Part shown: piece after piece, positions 1-11,817 of the stretch
Layout of the letters: each line of letters starts with the position of its first letter
How positions within the stretch are numbered: the first letter of the stretch is position 1
Assembly (NCBI GenBank): GCA_022113835.1
Contig: JAILWY010000004.1
Location: forward strand, 7,009,501-7,073,500
Direction: 5' to 3'
Length of the DNA stretch: 64,000 nt
Source: Atopsyche davidsoni
Taxonomy: Eukaryota > Arthropoda > Insecta > Trichoptera > Hydrobiosidae
Notes under the pieces: model-generated
Database searches by the model: none
What the model saw: only the letters and a program-made list of their open reading frames with translations
What the model was told of the DNA's origin: nothing
Translations under genes and position numbers: made by a program

Positions 1-1416
1 TTACTCATAAAATTAAAAGATAAATTACATGTGCATGATCTGAGGAAGAGGTACAGAGTGAGTCAACTTTGAAGGAAAAGCGTTTACTTGCTTAACTTCG
101 TTCAATAAAACAGCTGCTAAGGAAGGTACTTGCGTGAATCTGGTGTTGTTTGCTGTCAGCTGTTACTGTTTCCATTAACTCTATCCTTCTTATTTCAATG
201 AAATGTTGTATATTTTAATAAAAACTTATTATACGGGATAAGTTTGAGGGTTTTGTCAGACTCATTATTATTCCTTAAATTCTGAAGAAATCCTTGATGA
301 TTATTCACTCACAGACGTTCACAAGAGAAATTGGTTTTACTTATTGCTTGGTTCGTGATTTTACAATGGAAAAATATAGTTGGTTTGACTGTAAAGATTT
401 TTACGAAATTATTACTTGCTTATTCGACCTCAATTCGTTTAATTTATGTAGATTCCCATGTTTTAAAATACTTTTCTCATGTTTGTAGTCGTATTTTTAA
501 CGCCTCAGCTTTTTTTTTTGAACGCAGGTGACACTCTAGAGAAAAAATCTTCACATCTTATTTATGATATAATAAGGCATTGAGAATGGATTGTCTGAAA
601 AAGGCTCTAAGGTCTTCACCGGAAGCCACGAGATGCGGCTTCATTTGTTTTATTTTCCATTGTTTTGTGACACTCCATCGCAGAAGCGCCCCGCGGGACA
701 TTCAGCATAAGAGAAGCCGCTTTGCCCCTGCATACTTGGCTTTAAAGTAAGCATCAATCATGTGACAGAATTCAGAACACTTTGAAATTTTCGCAAATCA
801 TTAGTCATGCTCTGCCCTCACGCGGTGCGTATTTAAAAATTTATATATATTGTAGCGATCGAGATACGGATATATGCGAGCTTCGTAGAATTTAGCTTGT
901 GAAGTGTATCTATTTATTTATGATAAGAAAAATAAAAAAAGTATAAAATACAAATTTATTATTTATCGTCATTAGCCAAAATCTTATTTACTCCAGAGTA
1001 AAAATAATATTTTTTCTTCAATTACTATAAATACAGTTTCATTTCGAAGTCGGGGTAAATATGCTGGCTTCCTGGTTGATGCACGGCTTTACAAAGTAAA
1101 CCTACTTGATAATAAATTTTCCTAGCTTCATTAATCGTAATGAAAGACTTCGGCTAAAACCTTCATAGACTTTAGAGCTTTCTACTAAAAAATATAAAGA
1201 AAAATACTTAAGAGTAATTAGGTTAAAACGTCGTCGATCAGCCGCCGTCTCCGTGAAACAAGTACCGACGAAATGCCCACTGAAGCTAATGCCAGCCACA
1301 ACTTTTATGAGTCGTAATGAAAAATTACACTACAATGTACACAAAATACAAGATTTATTAAATTCTATGAGCAGTTTTTATTGGTTTCGTTATTAAATAC
1401 AAGGCTAACAGGAGGG

Positions 1417-1472
1417 ATTGCAATCCTTTGTATTCTGCTTGTATTATTATTAAGAAATTGCAATCCTTTGTA
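1417..1472. repeat. 16-bp direct repeat, 40-bp spacing
   Basis: ATTGCAATCCTTTGTA occurs at 1417-1432 and again at 1457-1472. Probably a small local duplication. Confidence 0.7.
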
Positions 1473-1582
1473 ATATCATTTAGAATTATTTTTTTTCTCA
1501 ACATAAATCCTATGCTTAATGTCTTATTCGTGCAAGTTTGAATCATCTTTTGTGGAAACAATGTCTTTATTGCCAATTAAAT

Positions 1583-1616
1583 GTTTCGTGTAAAATTAAA
1601 TTATTTTACACGAAAC
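1583..1616. repeat. Perfect 14-bp inverted repeat (hairpin)
   Basis: GTTTCGTGTAAAAT is followed by a six-base spacer and its exact reverse complement. It could form a cruciform or a hairpin in RNA. No target duplication or wider element was recognised. Confidence 0.8.
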
Positions 1617-3503
1617 CATCAACATTTAATCAATCTTATTTCAAGCTTCAAATGAATTATAAATAGTTTTTTTACATTGATGTATTAATTTATTTCAAAC
1701 ACTCAATAATCTTAAACATCTTTGTTTAAATTTTTTGAGATTTTTTATATAGTAAAATTATTTCACAGCAAATAACCCACTCACTATTTATTGAAAGCAA
1801 AATACTTAAAGCCCTAAACGAAGGAATCGTTGTTCTTACTAATAAGTAACAATATCTGAGAATACTTGGAATTTTATCTAATAAAGTAAATCATTTTAAA
1901 ATTCAACGTCTGGTTCTTGCTTTTCAGACCACAAAAAAAATTTACGGTCTGTGGCTTAACCCATTTCGTTCCCAACAACACGCAAGACTAGAAATATCGA
2001 ATATTATCGTGCACAAGAATTACATAATAAATAAGGCTGACTTCTGGTCTCATTAAAATCCCTTGCCACAGTTCACAGCTCCAAAAATGGCATAATGATT
2101 TGACGCAAATTGTGAATCCAAATAAATTTATAAGCACCCCGTAATGAATTCTGAATCCAGGCAAAAGTTCTTTGCTGAATTTGGTATTAATTTTAGAAAT
2201 TATTGATGGCTTCTTTCATCAAGGTTTGGATTTTTCAAATGAAGGATGCCGTATTTATTTAATGTTTAATTTATTTTAAAAAAAACATATTTTATGTGTA
2301 TATTATATACTATTTATATCGAATATCACATATTACATCAATAATGTTGAGAGGCATCTCAAGGAATAAGCAAACATTGGCATGATATTTTTTATTGAAT
2401 AACTAAGTTGTTTTGAAATCGCAAAAGAATATTAATTGCTTTCAGGTTAAAATGGAAGCGAAATTCTTGCAGAAAAAACCCTTTTGCACAGATTTACTTG
2501 ACAAGAAAGACGATACAAGTCAGATAGCCGCAAATACTTCAGATCACTTCAAACCACCTGCCTTTCCTGCAGCTTTCTAATCTAAATTGTAATGTATTTT
2601 GAATTATCAAAGCTTTGCTTCTCTCGCTTGTCGAAAAACATCAAAGAATTTTCATGTCTTTGTTTAAAATTTAAAATGTCACATTTTATTTTTTCTATAT
2701 TTTGTGAATCCAACACGTCCACTGACTTTGTACATTTTGATTCAATTATAAAACTTTGATGACATTTAAAGTGCTCGTTGCGTTGTGAAGCAAAATAATT
2801 GTGACTCAAATTTGATTAGAAAAGACACTACAGAAGATGAGTTTCTTCAACTCCGTTTCGAAAATCTTTGTTTCTTTTTTTATTAATTAAAATTAATTAT
2901 TCACACTTTAAAAAATAATAATTAAATTCGATAAATGAGCTCATTTGTATTATAAAGAAAAATAAGGATAATAAAAATAAATTATCTGCTGTATTGTAAA
3001 GCATTTTCGAATTGGTTATGAAGGCATTTTTATGTGTGCCAGGGAAGAGAAAAAAATATTTCATCCGGATGAGATGGACCAACCAAAGCAAGATTTGACT
3101 TCTTCTTGACCTCATCCGTAAGAGTAACAGAATTCAAAAGTCTTGTTCCTGTAAAATAGCGGTTCTCAACCCTATGCCCGCGGGCACCTTGGCGCCCGCC
3201 GAACATTTTACGTGTGCCCGCCGCTGTGCGACCATGATAAAAAAAATATTTAAGTTAACAATAAAAATGTTATGAAAAAAAGTAATATTTGGTAATTAAA
3301 CAGTGAAATATAAGCGAAAATAATTATACAGTTTTAATTTTCATAATAATAATTCATTCCAGAAAATCATATATAAACCTGTTGAAATAGCATCTAATGG
3401 GTGTGGTTTAGTTTTTCTTCATCTCTGTAATAACGCCCTCTCATAATGCGTTCACGATATTGTTCAGATACTTGGTGGAAAAGTTGCTGAATATATATAA
3501 ATA

Positions 3504-3862
3504 TGATATTTTTGCGGTAGTAAGGTGAAAGCGATTTGAGCTCTGATATTTTAGCGTTGATAAAATTGAAGTGAGAGCTATGTGAAAGTCTATCTGATAT
3601 TTTTGCGGTGGTGAAAGTGAGGTGAAAGCGATATGAAAGTCTATCTGATATTTTTGCGGTGGTAAAAGTGAAATGAAAGCGATGTAAAAGTGTCTCTGAT
3701 ATTTTAGCGTTGATAAAAGTGAAGTGAGAGCTATGTTAAAGTATATCTGATATTTTTTGCGGTGGTAAAAGTGAGGTGAAAGCTATGTAAATGTCTATTT
3801 GAAATTTTTGCGATAGGACTGGTGAGATAAAAGCTATTTGAAAATGTATCTGATATTTTTTC
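3504..3862. repeat. 51-bp minisatellite inside the hAT element, about 7 units
   Basis: The anchor TGATATTTT recurs at 3504, 3544, 3595, 3646, 3697 and 3748, then as a variant at 3800, and again at 3851. Spacing is 51 bp except for a short first unit (40) and one of 52. Each unit continues with a GCGGTGGTAAAAGTGA-like segment and GAAAGC(G/T)AT. Units starting at 3544 and 3697 share a TTAGCGTTGATAAAA variant, three units apart, which suggests duplication of a multi-unit block. Confidence 0.9.
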
Positions 3863-3920
3863 AATTAGACGATAATTAAACAGCGAAAATATTTATTTCT
3901 TTATAATTTTCAAAGTAATT

Positions 3921-4161
3921 ATTCTTGAATCTAATGTATTAGATGAGGATTTCTGGAATATCGTACACATGAACAAATTACCATTCTTGAAAAGAGAAGC
4001 ATACAAATTTAAATCGTTTTTCATGAATCATTGTTTCAACAATGAATATCATAAAATAAAAGTGCAGATTTCGACTAACAGATGAACATCCAGGAATATC
4101 ATCATACTCTCCTTATTACGAAGCACGGCTCAATGAAATCCAATGCCAACGATCACATTGA
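3921..4161 (+). pseudogene. hAT transposase C-terminal fragment (hATC dimerisation region), decayed
   Basis: From 3921 the frame reads ILESNVLDEDFWNIV, then KLPFLKREAYKFKSFF, resembling the FW...FP.L...A.K.LS.F part of hAT C-terminal dimerisation domains. After a frameshift near 4080 another frame gives DEHPGISSYSPYYEARLNEI, then QCQRSH and a TGA at 4159-4161. This resembles the usual ending T-DEHL...SSYSP.Y..L...QCQ.SH. The central CE-type and MK..yRsrL segments are mostly lost. It sits in the right part of the element bounded by hAT ends, as expected. It cannot encode a working protein. Confidence 0.65.
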
Positions 4162-6700
4162 CTTTGATATTTCCCTTTTTTTATAATCAATTTTGATAAT
4201 TGGGTCGACTTTGGGCAATTCTGATTGGTCAATATTTAAAAAAATCAGCCAATAAAAACATTAAAATTTAAATTAAATATTGTTGGTGCATTAAAATCTT
4301 AATAAACTTAGTCCGGACCCTAAATGATATTTTTCGTATTCTAACCTGTTTGCAATATTAAGCTATAGGTGTACATTTAAAAGTTGCTATTAAAAATAAT
4401 TATTCGTTGCATATTTGATATAAACAATTTTTTATATTTTTGGATTTAAATATTTTTGTGCATTATATGTATTATTGACTATGTCCAGCTATAAATATAC
4501 CTTGTCAAAATAAATAGTACCCGCCGCCCGACCAGCATTCTAGAATGTGCTTTTAAGTGCCAAAAAGTTGGGAATCCCTGCAGTAAAACATTGATCTATA
4601 ATCTTTAAAAATTAACAAGGGAAGAGGAAAAGCCTGAAATCTGATAATATAGATCAACTTGGTGTAGAATATAGACGATTATTCATGTTGAGCTTTTTGT
4701 TGATTTGCATGCTATTTTTGGTCCCCAACGATAAAGTTTATTAAAAGATAATAAAATTTAACGTGTATCGGGTAAATAAAAGACAAATTGAATCAATGCC
4801 TTGTAGAGGCGACGCTCCACAAAGTACACAGTAGCGATCTGAAGTATCGTGAGTGCAGAAGCGCTCATAGCAATATGGCTGGCCTTCCGTTACATTAGTT
4901 CTCGCTGTTGCTTCCAACAGAGTGTATTTTTATACGGCAGGCGATACCCACCGGCAGCGCTGAGATTGCGTGCGTGCCTCCTCGCCACTTCCTAGGCTTC
5001 TGTGGTTTTAGTAATTAAACATCTTTGTAGCCTTGTTGCAATGACCAAACAATATGTATCAATGATTCGCTAAAGTACTAAGTGCATAATCATGATTTAA
5101 TACATTCAATTTGTAAGACGCACAAGGAATCAAGATGTATTATTTTTTATTCAAAATCATTTCACCGCCTAATAGTTTAGCACTGTTGTTTTCAAAACTT
5201 CAAGATGAAGCAATAAGCTAGACCGATTCTGTTTTTTAATTCATTATTTAGGTTTTTTATTAACAAAATTCACGAAACCACTTAATCCTTCTGCTTTGCG
5301 GCATCTTTAGTTTAGTGAGGTTTGTAGATTTATCTTTCAGACTATAACTTATAGGGCAAGTATAAATTAAATTTTAAATATTTTTTTGCGTCAATCTTGA
5401 ATTTTCTTCCGAAACCACTCGCAATGAAAAAAACGCCCCACAAACTACATAATTAATTTGTCAAAATAATCACTGCCAATAGCGGCCAGCGTAAATTTCA
5501 AGACGTTTTTTTCAGTTTTGGAAGAACGCAAAATTTCTTTAAGATAATGAAAGGCCAATGGAGTGACGAGCTTCTGGAATATCCTCCCGGCAAGCATATT
5601 CTTGGGCGCCCTCGGAGAAGAGATCGGACCAAGCGCGCTCCCGCCCCCACCCCCTGTACCAGTTATAAAGAACCAGGTCAAGATGTCTCTTTCGGCTTTA
5701 ATCGATGCAGAATGAAAAATTCTATCGAGAAGAGATTGAAGGGGACACCGGGTGCCGGACGGTGGTTCCCTTTCATTCTTAGTACTTTCTACTGAAAGAA
5801 TATTCTCAATTGAGTGCAGGATAAATGTTTTACAGTCACTCGTCTGTGCCGCACTCCAGATGGTTCCGATCTACTTTGAGGATCCGTGAATTTTTTTAAG
5901 CGAGTTATACAAGTTGTTCTCGTAATCAGTATATTGAACACTTTTGGCAAAAACCTTATTCAAAATCATTTATTGCACAATTTTTTTACACAATTAATTG
6001 ATTATTTTCGGCACATATGAAAATCAGAACAGTGATAGTCTTAAAGTTCTAAAATAGCGTGTTTATATGTGAAAATCATGTAAACGACTTTAACATATAT
6101 ATATTAAAAATATTTTCAAAAATAGGTACATAAATCGTAAAAAAAATATCGTAAATAGTGCGGATGTGAGCATGTTTTGGTTGGATAAAAAAAATGATTT
6201 TTATATAATGTAGACTATATTCATTAAGTGTATTAAAAATTCTTGGTATCGTAATTTTTATAAATATGATCAAAATTTGAAAAATAAACCACTTTTGCCT
6301 CAACGGTAGAAAACCTATTAAAAATTTAAACTTAAGTATAACCAATGTGATCAAAGTGCATATTTAAGTAATTTATACCATAAAAGTATGAATTATATAA
6401 GAATAAATATTTTACTGTCTTATTCCTTCATATTTCATGGTGAATAATAATATAAAATTGAAGGTGGCAGTTCTCGATAAACTGTGGATCGTAAAAATAC
6501 CTTAGCGTAATTGATTTTGTATTTGCATACTAAGCAGAAGTATTTCAGAATTTTTCGAATTGAAATATCTGACTTAGCTGAATGTGGAAAATACGGAGTA
6601 TAATTCATGAATATTTCAATCGAGTATAGACACGCCTCTGAGCATTAGAAGGAACACAAAGAGTTAATAATTTACTATAGATGATTAAACCAAGCAAATT

Positions 6701-6724
6701 ATATATATATATATATATATATAT
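6701..6724. repeat. (AT)12 microsatellite
   Basis: Uninterrupted AT dinucleotide run. Confidence 0.95.
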
Positions 6725-7265
6725 TCAAACGATACTCATCGAGCATAACAATTATAATTTATAAAAAAACTATTTCAAAGCTTACCAATAATATATCTCC
6801 GTTTATCATTTTAAGCGTAAATTTTTATGAACATTGTTAATTTTTTTCTGTTATAATAGTGTTTTGATATCACAAAGTAAAAATCTTAACTTGGCTATTA
6901 TTTTTGATACGAATGAATCATTTTTAATGACACGTTCTATTTAAAAGTCTAAAAAATATATTATTGGTACTTACAAAAAATAAGGAGAATATAAGAGTAT
7001 TTTTTCCGCATAGAAATTCATAAGTCGTATTTTAAATAAAACCTATTTTATAAAATTTACAAAAATTATATGTTTGTTTTAATATGGAATAAAACATTTC
7101 TTCTGTCAAATATATATTTCACGTATTCGCATGATGAAATTCTTGGAAGTGTAAATTAAATAAAACATTTAACAATAATCCCCAGAGTATTTTTCAATAT
7201 TACAGATACATGAGTATACATATTATATGCGTATATAATACCAGCCAGTCTCCTGAATAATCTTC

Positions 7266-7290
7266 AATCTTGGGTTCAATTCCGAGATCA
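7266..7290 (+). repeat. Isolated tRNA T-arm-like B box
   Basis: ATCTTGGGTTCAATTCCGAG contains GGTTCAATTCC, fitting the pol III B-box consensus, flanked by complementary CTTGG and CCGAG. No convincing A box or full cloverleaf was found upstream. It may be a scrap of a tRNA-derived SINE or chance. Confidence 0.25.
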
Positions 7291-10200
7291 AAAATTTCCA
7301 ATGCTTTTATTTAAATTAAAAATTAGCCGATATTTTCTTCAGAGTGATTCTTGAAAAATATTCCTCTTACGAATGAGAATTGATACTGAGAGATTCTTAA
7401 TCTACCCTACCCATCATGGCTTCATAAACACAATCATCCCTAACCCGTGTGTGGTATGGGTCGAAGCGCGCGGCCAAATAACACTGGATTAAAAATATTC
7501 TTCTAATTAAAAGGTTAGATATTGATTTTACAGAAAACGGATGTGTAAGTGACTAACACACATGACCTGAAGTGAGAATAAAAATCATTAACATTTATTT
7601 AGTTTATATAACTGAAAATAATACAAACGAAACTATGAATGAATACTAAAGATTATTTTACCGATAAGTAAATTTCATGATTTAATTGTATATTTATCCA
7701 ACGCAAAAATTTATTTCATAAATTTTGTTAAAAGAAAAAACAGATAGATTGTATTTAGAATATTTAATAGATTTTTAAAAACCTTTTTTTTTATTAACAT
7801 AACAATTTTTAATTCGTGATGGTTTCACATGGCTATCGATAGATTTAACTTATCTTGTATACTTATTTTGTACTATATATAAATGAAAAATCCATGTTTA
7901 ATTTTACATGATATCGATTTACTGTGAAGTTTATATTCTCGTTTATTTGCTAATGTGCATAAATCTGAATTGACGGAATAAAAATAGATTTAATATCCAA
8001 ACAGATATTGATTCATTGTTGTTTTAAAACAATGCATTTATATCTCGTTAATAACCGACATGGTAATGTTTATTCCATGAGTAAACATGTCTTTCACTTT
8101 TTTAATTATTATTCTTAGTGCCATTGCACATCAACATTACCATTGTCCTCATAATGTCATAATATTCTGACATGCCAAGCGATGTTGAGCGCATTGAAGT
8201 ATTCACTTGAAAAGACTGACATAGTTACTGACGACAAGTATATTTAAATATATATTTCATTAGATATATTACATTCATTTTTCGTGCGAAGACAGCACAG
8301 TATAACAGGCAAGCTAATATTTATTACAAAGTATGTCGAGATGAACGAGGATCACAGGAATTCTTATATTAAAACCCAAAAAAATAAAAATATACTGAAA
8401 CTAAATCAAAGAAAATGTCGTATGATTTCACAATAAGGATAGGGTACGTATCAACAGATCATTCCGAATATATCAGAGGGCGGACCTCCAGCAGACCCAA
8501 GATAGAAACCATTTGTCTACAAGACAAAGGCAATACGAAACTTATCACATTCTACCATACAAGAATACACTTCATGGACACAATGAATATCCCTATTTAT
8601 ATCCTTTATTTTAACATTTTTTTCTTAGTTGAATCGTTAGTAGCAGTTTTCAAGTGACATTTTTAATTTAAATCATCTGTGTTGGACCTTAACAATAAAT
8701 TCATCAAATATGTTTTTAAAAAATAACAATTAATCACAGCTGAATGTTTATATTTATTGGAATCCAATTTTTAACATTAGTCAGATATGTTAGTCGCTTT
8801 TAAGTAAAACAAATAAATTACCCTTTTTCATGAGCATCTGTTGATTCATTACATAAAGACCATATCATAAATTTAAAGTGGCTCTTAAAGTACGTGTAAT
8901 AAATCTAGCTGTGTTTCAGTAAGTCAGCTTTTTATTGACTTAATATAAAATATTGGGTTTCATAGAATATTTATCGTTGTTTTCATTTTAACTCACCTGA
9001 AAAATATTTTATATTATATATCACTTTAATTAGGCTTGTTTATTTTTTTTTTTAATCTTTATTTCATTGCTGTACTGCGATTGCAGGATAAATAAAATAA
9101 TTTGCATTTTCGAGCGCATGCATGATTTAGGTTTTAATATTCCAGTTGAACTACGCTCCAGTCTAAAATCCTTCACATTTTTACTTCGAGAGAACCCTGT
9201 ACCGAGGACAAAAGCTTTCATCTTATCCTGAAGATTATGAAAAAAGAAAAACCGTCCTCCGAGCGAAGACCGCAGCGAAATGGAGAGCGAAACCGTCTCA
9301 CCCCGGCTCTCAAATTTAAATTCGTTCAAAATGTCGGTACATACGCCGGTAATTATTATTTCCGGCGGAAAAGGGACCATCCGCATCGTTGAAAAACCAA
9401 AAATTTAAGCCGTTTGAAATAATCCGCTATAATTAGGTTTTTTTGCATTGTCTGGATCTCGCAATCTTTTTCACAACTAATTTTTTCTTGGATCAGAAAT
9501 TAAATTTGATTCGGAATTTTTATTAGTTTTATTTACTCTACTTTGATGTTTTTATATAATTTGATATCATATTAAGCTCGATGTGTTTTGTCTATATTAA
9601 TATTTACAATGCGATTCCGATGGGTACAAATTACTGAAATTCATAAATGAATATATATATTATTTTTATTAGCACGCCCAATGTGAGTTTTATTGGAAAA
9701 ATTATTTATTTTATTAACTTGAAATGAAATTGAATTGGAAAAAATATGAAAAAACATTTTTTTCGTTTCTTTCCGAGTAAAGAAGAATTCTTTCACCTGT
9801 CAAATCTGGTTGAACTACCAAGCTCTCTTGAAATTGTGAAGGATGCAATCGATTTACAAAGGTAATATAACAAATCCTGTTGAATAGGGTAGACTATATA
9901 TCACAGAGTAAGGCAGAATAATAAGGCAATAAGGAAGAGGTTGGAGCTGCTGAAGTCAATTTAAGTATATCCTCATGAAAAATAATTTCGCCCTATACTT
10001 TTTAGTAACCCATATTTAGCATTTAATATACACTTTAGAAAGTAAAATATTTACCAACGTCAATTTAAAAAAAATTATTAACATTAATATGTCCGAGTTT
10101 TTTTATCTATTGTACATTCTGTATATAAATCCACTGCTGTGTGAACACTTATATCCAATAATGGATTAAAAATGCAAAAAAATTTCAATTCATTAAAGGT

Positions 10201-11559
10201 TGCATCAAAAATACTTATTTGATAAACGACACAACGCATTTCAACGGAATTAAAATGCTTCATCCGCTAATTGATATTACTATTATTAGTTTCTGTGCAC
10301 ATTGTAATATTAATATTTTTTAATATAATAACGTACGTGCCGCACATCTGTTACAAAGTTAAAGCAAATTTTAAAAACAATAATATTTATTATAAATCAG
10401 TTAAGTCATCCTTAATATAAGTATAACATCGATGTGCACTTTAATTGTAAACATTGTTAATTCAAATACTCCTCCGGGGTACAAGTCTTGACTGACTTTT
10501 ATAAGGCAAAGTTCAACCTGGCGGTAATTAATCAGGCGTTCAGATTCGATCTGTCAACAAACACATTGATACTACCGCGAAGCTGAGTAATACATGAACT
10601 TTTGAAACTCCTGAAACTTCCCCCGCACATTATTAGCTAGGTGGAAATATTCTTGTTGTGTGCGACTTGTGGATTTTCCACGCTGCAGAGGATAACGTTC
10701 ATGATACCGTTTATTAGGTATAAAGTTTTTTGTGAGCTAATGAGTAAAATGTGCGGTTAGTTAAAACCGCGCTGAAATAACTTAAATACATGTCAGCCTT
10801 GTGAATTCTGTGTTTTTTCAGAAAAATGTTTCAACAAAGTTAGTTTATAATATAATAATGAGATAAAATCATGTTTACAGTGACATGATTAAGCTTGCAA
10901 AACAACGAAACAGTTTGTTTTTTGCTTCTTTCTCTTCACCTCTTATAAGTATATATAATATATATATTTAATACTTCACTGTGAGGTTAGTTTACTGATA
11001 ATAAATTCGTCATCTTTTTATTTGTGATTTAACCAAACTATTTACATATTTCTATTTCTACATCCTACAATCAAAATGAATTAAATTTCTAAAATTCATT
11101 GGAATTTAACTCTGTCAAAAATAAAACGGTGATTATTTCTTAAAATGGCCAAACTATTACGAAAGTAATCTCTTGTTTGCAGTCGTGTCGCAATGCACGA
11201 CACTTTTGACAAGGCAGCTGATAAGTGAAACAATAATATATTTTTTTAGTAGCATCAATATAAATTTATATAAAATATAGGAATATGAACCATAAAATTT
11301 AAACATTACGAAAAGATTAATTACTTTGACAAAAATAATTAAGGCATACACAATATAATGTTACACAATAAAAGCTAGGAATGAATAGATTAAAATAGTT
11401 TCTTAATTATAAACTTTATAAATATCAAACCCCAGATGCTCTCTAGAAACCACTTGGAATGCAAATTAATATACATATAATTGAAATTCTTATACAATTT
11501 ATTATACCTAATAAATTTTCTCAATTTACAATAAAACTGAATAATATGTTAATTAAAGA

Positions 11560-11817
11560 AATATTTTTGACAGAGAGTACTTGGAGGAACTTTATTTTAA
11601 TATTTTTGAGTAAAATACTTGAGTGATTTTCCACATGTTCGTTTTTATTTGTGACCGGTTTCGCCAACCTTTCACGTTGGCATTATCAACAAACATTATC
11701 AAACTCTGTTTGATAATGCCAACGTGGAAGGTTGAAAAGAAATTAGTTGAAAGGAAAAACCGGTCACAAATAAAAACGAACATGTGGAAAATCACTCAAG
11801 TATTTTACTCAAAAATA
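11560..11817. mobile_element. Fold-back (long inverted repeat) element, family A, fullest copy
   Basis: Bases 11601-11660 and 11758-11817 are exact reverse complements over 60 bp, from TATTTTTGAGTAAAATACTT to GACCGGTT. The inner parts (CCAACCTTTCACGTTGGCAT and its partner) also pair imperfectly, making a hairpin of about 217 bp. A further segment on the left (11560-11600, with GAGTACTTGGAGGAA) is shared with the copies at 42881-43024 and 62552-62770. The repeated structure and lack of coding capacity suggest a MITE-like or fold-back element. The superfamily is unknown and no clear target duplication was seen. Confidence 0.8.

Larger units (their letters stand above)
1..3156. other. AT-rich non-coding DNA, probably inside the receptor intron
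   Basis: No gene recognised. The open frames are short, rich in F/I/K/N/Y and without domains. A small perfect hairpin lies at 1583-1616 and a 16-base direct repeat at 1417-1432/1457-1472. Confidence 0.7.
3157..4580. mobile_element. Non-autonomous hAT-superfamily DNA transposon, 1.4 kb
   Basis: The left end reads TAGCGGTTCTCAAC. The right end, reverse-complemented, reads CAGGGATTCCCAAC. These match at 10 of 14 positions and resemble the hAT terminal motif CAGNGNTTCTCAAC. The flanks are CTGTAAAA (3149-3156) and CAGTAAAA (4581-4588), an 8-bp target duplication with one difference. The left copy fits the hAT target preference nTnnnnAn. Inside are a 51-bp minisatellite (3504-3862) and a decayed transposase C-terminus (3921-4161). 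There is no intact transposase, so it would need one in trans. The diverged ends and broken ORF suggest an old insertion. Confidence 0.75.
4589..11559. other. AT-rich non-coding DNA with a few GC-richer patches
   Basis: No gene recognised. GC-richer patches lie at about 4800-5010, 5550-5780 and 9120-9390. Open frames over the last two (82 aa on plus at 5547; 118 aa on minus at 9386) show no family resemblance. On the minus strand 5637-5655 is a G-run cluster (G5, G5, G3). A B-box-like GGTTCAATTCC within a short stem occurs near 7273. The remainder is simple AT-rich sequence. Confidence 0.65.

Noticed and set aside
6076..6354. 92-residue minus-strand hydrophobic frame that could pass for a membrane protein
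   Set aside because: Hydrophobicity follows from AT-rich codons (F, I, L); no supporting start context or family.
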